Shown here one piece after another: positions 6,801 to 7,389 of a stretch of 7,389 bases of DNA (within the stretch, counting starts at the first letter, position 1; every line of letters begins with the position of its first letter). Both the position numbers and the translations under genes were made by a program. The notes under the pieces are model-generated. The model was not told the origin of the DNA, searched no databases, and saw only the letters and a list, made by a program, of their open reading frames with translations. The stretch spans positions 1-7,389 of the forward strand of contig JAILNW010000154.1 in assembly GCA_024691145.1 (NCBI GenBank), written 5' to 3'. This DNA is from Lachnospiraceae bacterium. GTDB lineage: Bacteria > Bacillota > Clostridia > Lachnospirales > Lachnospiraceae.

Positions 6801-7389
6801 CACTAACATAGCTTCACCAGCACTTGTTGGAAATGCAATTACATTTGAACTTGATACTAACAAGTATGTTGAGGAAGGTGTATATACAATAACTAATAAG
6901 GCTGATAACACTTCAGTTGTATTAAAGGATACACCTATATATACAGCTGATAAAGCTACATGGCATCCACAGGTTGCAGGTACTTACACAATTGATGTTA
7001 CTGCAAAATGTGAAAATCAGACAGCAACATTATCTACAGAGTTTGTAATTAATAATAACCCGGATGATAATAAGATGGTAACTATATTCTACAAAGGATA
7101 TAAAACTCCATATATTCATTACAGAACAAACAACAGCTCATGGACTAATGTACCTGGTATGGCTATGAACACTTGTGATTATTATAAGGGATATACACAT
7201 GTAGCAACTATAGACCTTAATGGTGGAAATGAACTTGTAGCATGCTTTAATGATGGAAATGGCAACTGGGATAGTGCAAATGGCAGAAACTATAAGTTCA
7301 GTGCAGGAAGATATACTTATGAAAATGGTGAAATCAAGCCTGTAGGTGACGTTATACCTGATGATAATGATTCTTTAACACTTTACTAT
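3781..7389 (+). CDS. Paralogous secreted papain-family cysteine peptidase with CBM25 modules (3' end outside window)
   Basis: The frame is open for 1203 codons to the last base; the stop lies beyond the window and about 85 residues are missing by comparison with gene 1. The start is set by GGAGG 6 bases upstream and by the signal peptide MKTKSKIIATMALSVLVAGTVYG. The acidic propeptide (about 30-105) leads to the papain-like domain: Q121, C127 in QGSVGSCCSWA, H306 in GGHRMTIVGY, N339 in IANSWG. A DYDSDGGKDEDE calcium-type loop lies at 320-331. Then come the unassigned beta domain (about 379-517), CBM25 copy 1 (523-610), five triple-tyrosine/Ig-like modules (about 617-706, 707-800, 803-897, 900-996, 1001-1090), CBM25 copy 2 (1100-1186) and the first residues of copy 3. 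Around the active site (109-168) 51 of 60 residues equal gene 1; the stalk is much less alike. It is a tandem duplicate with an intact active site and one extra stalk module, suggesting a related protease with its own substrate range. Confidence 0.9.
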   Translation, partial: MKTKSKIIATMALSVLVAGTVYGIKSKAAFSNNDKDVSSYATGLELPTAEDIEWQEENVVKLNNADDYYDYMENGTDDVDKYVDMAADSAEDYYDKEESEYTFKNAVDNSTSKYFPAIGDQGSVGSCCSWAMAYYQFSYMYNKEFNRSSKNNDNLFSPMWTYEQAGPYDTRVANILIEMGAATLNDVPAVTKYNDEVHDGRSFAEGDMWKKALKYRVAEAYNIDINNPGMVIENNQSPYLDGIKAALNDGEILTFSTDINMWNLGDEQKIKYKIFDSNYKYTSNSKYEGEYIVTDYGDYSPKRGGHRMTIVGYDDNIWYDYDSDGGKDEDELGAFKIANSWGNWKNKGFIWVSYRTLNYRNVDGLEEKNHLMNSITGFKIKTKESKQFAKVELESDHLSQLDLEIFAYNNDGEREAFYTPVKFRGYFNSETFNADGVKKTGNLYFALDNAIEDISTEKLSDLDWQISVTDRSADENEHTVKKVQIINDDTNEVFNDDVDKESSFDGAIKTYHIPTLSKKSSNTTTIYYKGYDKPYIHYCVEGQNWTNVPGFAMNEDTSLDGYTHKYTIDLSNSSKVYVCFNDGNGNWDSGNGQNYTFEKGVYTYSNGKLKKIKDNKSDFAVSLKLNEVAPVSKKSTVKLTADSVNGSDVKYRFGVIINGESTYINDYSSNNTCEYTIDTTERLSFFVEAKSGDKTAKAGIHNILVNQFVINSLNFDVYAPTVLGTTITLTPYVSNERTLNGIKNKYVYTAELDGTVYPIETIEKNKGKWVPTKKGNYKIKLTVTDGLGDTYEYKTEYRIIEDDLSFRIEDVSFYGYDSETIVKGYYTTMNVLILGGKSPYKYSAGYIDENGNDVYTVENVYYSYFSAPTPYVGDITYFVEATDDNNETVRKEFKKHIYGCEITGVDTSVPAPAHVGDTVLFTVNTKYETDYRGSNRTTIEITNTKTGVSDSISASSYFKDNLKYQFTEAGLYEIKVLLNTYGSGLCTYSFMYEVKPEEDVFKINKINTNIASPALVGNAITFELDTNKYVEEGVYTITNKADNTSVVLKDTPIYTADKATWHPQVAGTYTIDVTAKCENQTATLSTEFVINNNPDDNKMVTIFYKGYKTPYIHYRTNNSSWTNVPGMAMNTCDYYKGYTHVATIDLNGGNELVACFNDGNGNWDSANGRNYKFSAGRYTYENGEIKPVGDVIPDDNDSLTLYY
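4738..4773 (+). other. EF-hand-like calcium loop inside the protease domain of gene 2
   Basis: Residues 320-331, DYDSDGGKDEDE, are a textbook DxDxDG loop with Glu at position 12, placed between H306 and N339. It is closer to consensus than the matching loop of gene 1, and only the ligand positions and a few others are shared, which suggests selection on metal binding. Calcium binding is inferred. Confidence 0.6.
5347..5610 (+). repeat. CBM25 starch-binding module, gene 2 copy 1
   Basis: Residues 523-610, with TTTIYYKGY, PYIHYC, WTNVPG and FNDGNGNWDS. Predicted sugar-binding residues are H537, W545 and W587. Cys 539 and 579 match C540 and C580 of gene 1 copy 1. Confidence 0.85.
5629..7050 (+). 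repeat. Five tandem triple-tyrosine/Ig-like beta modules, gene 2
   Basis: Residues 617-1090 contain the same four units as gene 1 plus a fifth (about 1001-1090). Unit 1 has YRFGVIINGE and NDYSS, unit 2 WVPTKKGNYKIKLTV, unit 3 YKYSAGYIDENG, unit 4 a Cys pair C900/C986. Unit 5 begins INTNIASPALVGNAITFEL, like the start of unit 4, and ends AGTYTIDV, so it looks like a duplicate of the unit 4 type. A stalk or protein-contact role is inferred. Confidence 0.65.
7078..7338 (+). repeat. CBM25 starch-binding module, gene 2 copy 2
   Basis: Residues 1100-1186, with TIFYKGY, PYIHY, WTNVPG, TCDYY, GYTH and FNDGNGNWDS. Predicted sugar-binding residues are H1113, W1121 and W1163. It corresponds to copy 2 of gene 1. 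Confidence 0.85.
7372..7389 (+). repeat. Start of CBM25 copy 3 of gene 2, cut by window edge
   Basis: The last residues, SLTLYY after an acidic linker (PDDND), match the opening of copy 3 in gene 1 (TLTLYYSGY). The rest of the module lies outside the window. Confidence 0.65.

Noticed and set aside
6693..6911. Minus-strand 72-codon open frame with hydrophobic product
   Set aside because: It is antisense to stalk units 4 and 5 of gene 2, has no good ribosome binding site, and its Ser/Leu/Val-rich product is what the reverse of such beta-rich coding DNA gives.

Overview
The window holds two large genes in tandem on the + strand, with little room for anything else. By eye the DNA is strongly AT-rich (roughly one third G+C). 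It uses AGA for Arg and A/T-ending codons, and has strong GGAGG ribosome binding sites and a Gram-positive type signal peptide. This fits a low-GC Firmicute. The combination of family 25 starch-binding modules, triple-tyrosine/Ig-like beta modules and a papain-like peptidase points to gut or rumen Lachnospiraceae or close relatives. That placement is inference; no marker gene is present.

Layout. Bases 1-173 are a leader with a good sigma-A type promoter (TTGACT, 17 bp, TATTAT at 107-135) and a GGAGGG ribosome binding site. Gene 1 (174-3746, 1190 residues) is a complete secreted C1A cysteine peptidase. After a 34-base gap with its own ribosome binding site and no terminator, gene 2 (3781 to the window end) is a paralogue. 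It is open for 1203 codons and is cut by the window edge just as its third starch-binding module begins; about 85 more residues are expected by comparison with gene 1.

Both proteins share one architecture: signal peptide; a very acidic and well conserved propeptide; papain-like catalytic domain with Cys, His and Asn all present and a DxDxDG-like (EF-hand-type) loop between His and Asn; an unassigned beta domain; CBM25 copy 1; a string of triple-tyrosine/Ig-like modules (four in gene 1, five in gene 2); CBM25 copy 2; CBM25 copy 3. Gene 1 ends directly after the last CBM, with no sortase, SLH or dockerin anchor.

The likely picture is a two-gene operon for a pair of exported proteases that stick to alpha-glucan (starch or glycogen) through three CBM25 modules each. 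What they cleave is unknown. Protein embedded in starch granules, other surface or secreted starch-binding proteins, or competitors' proteins are all possible. The most unusual features are this peptidase plus starch-binding fusion, its duplication, and the conserved propeptide that I do not recognise as a known inhibitor family.
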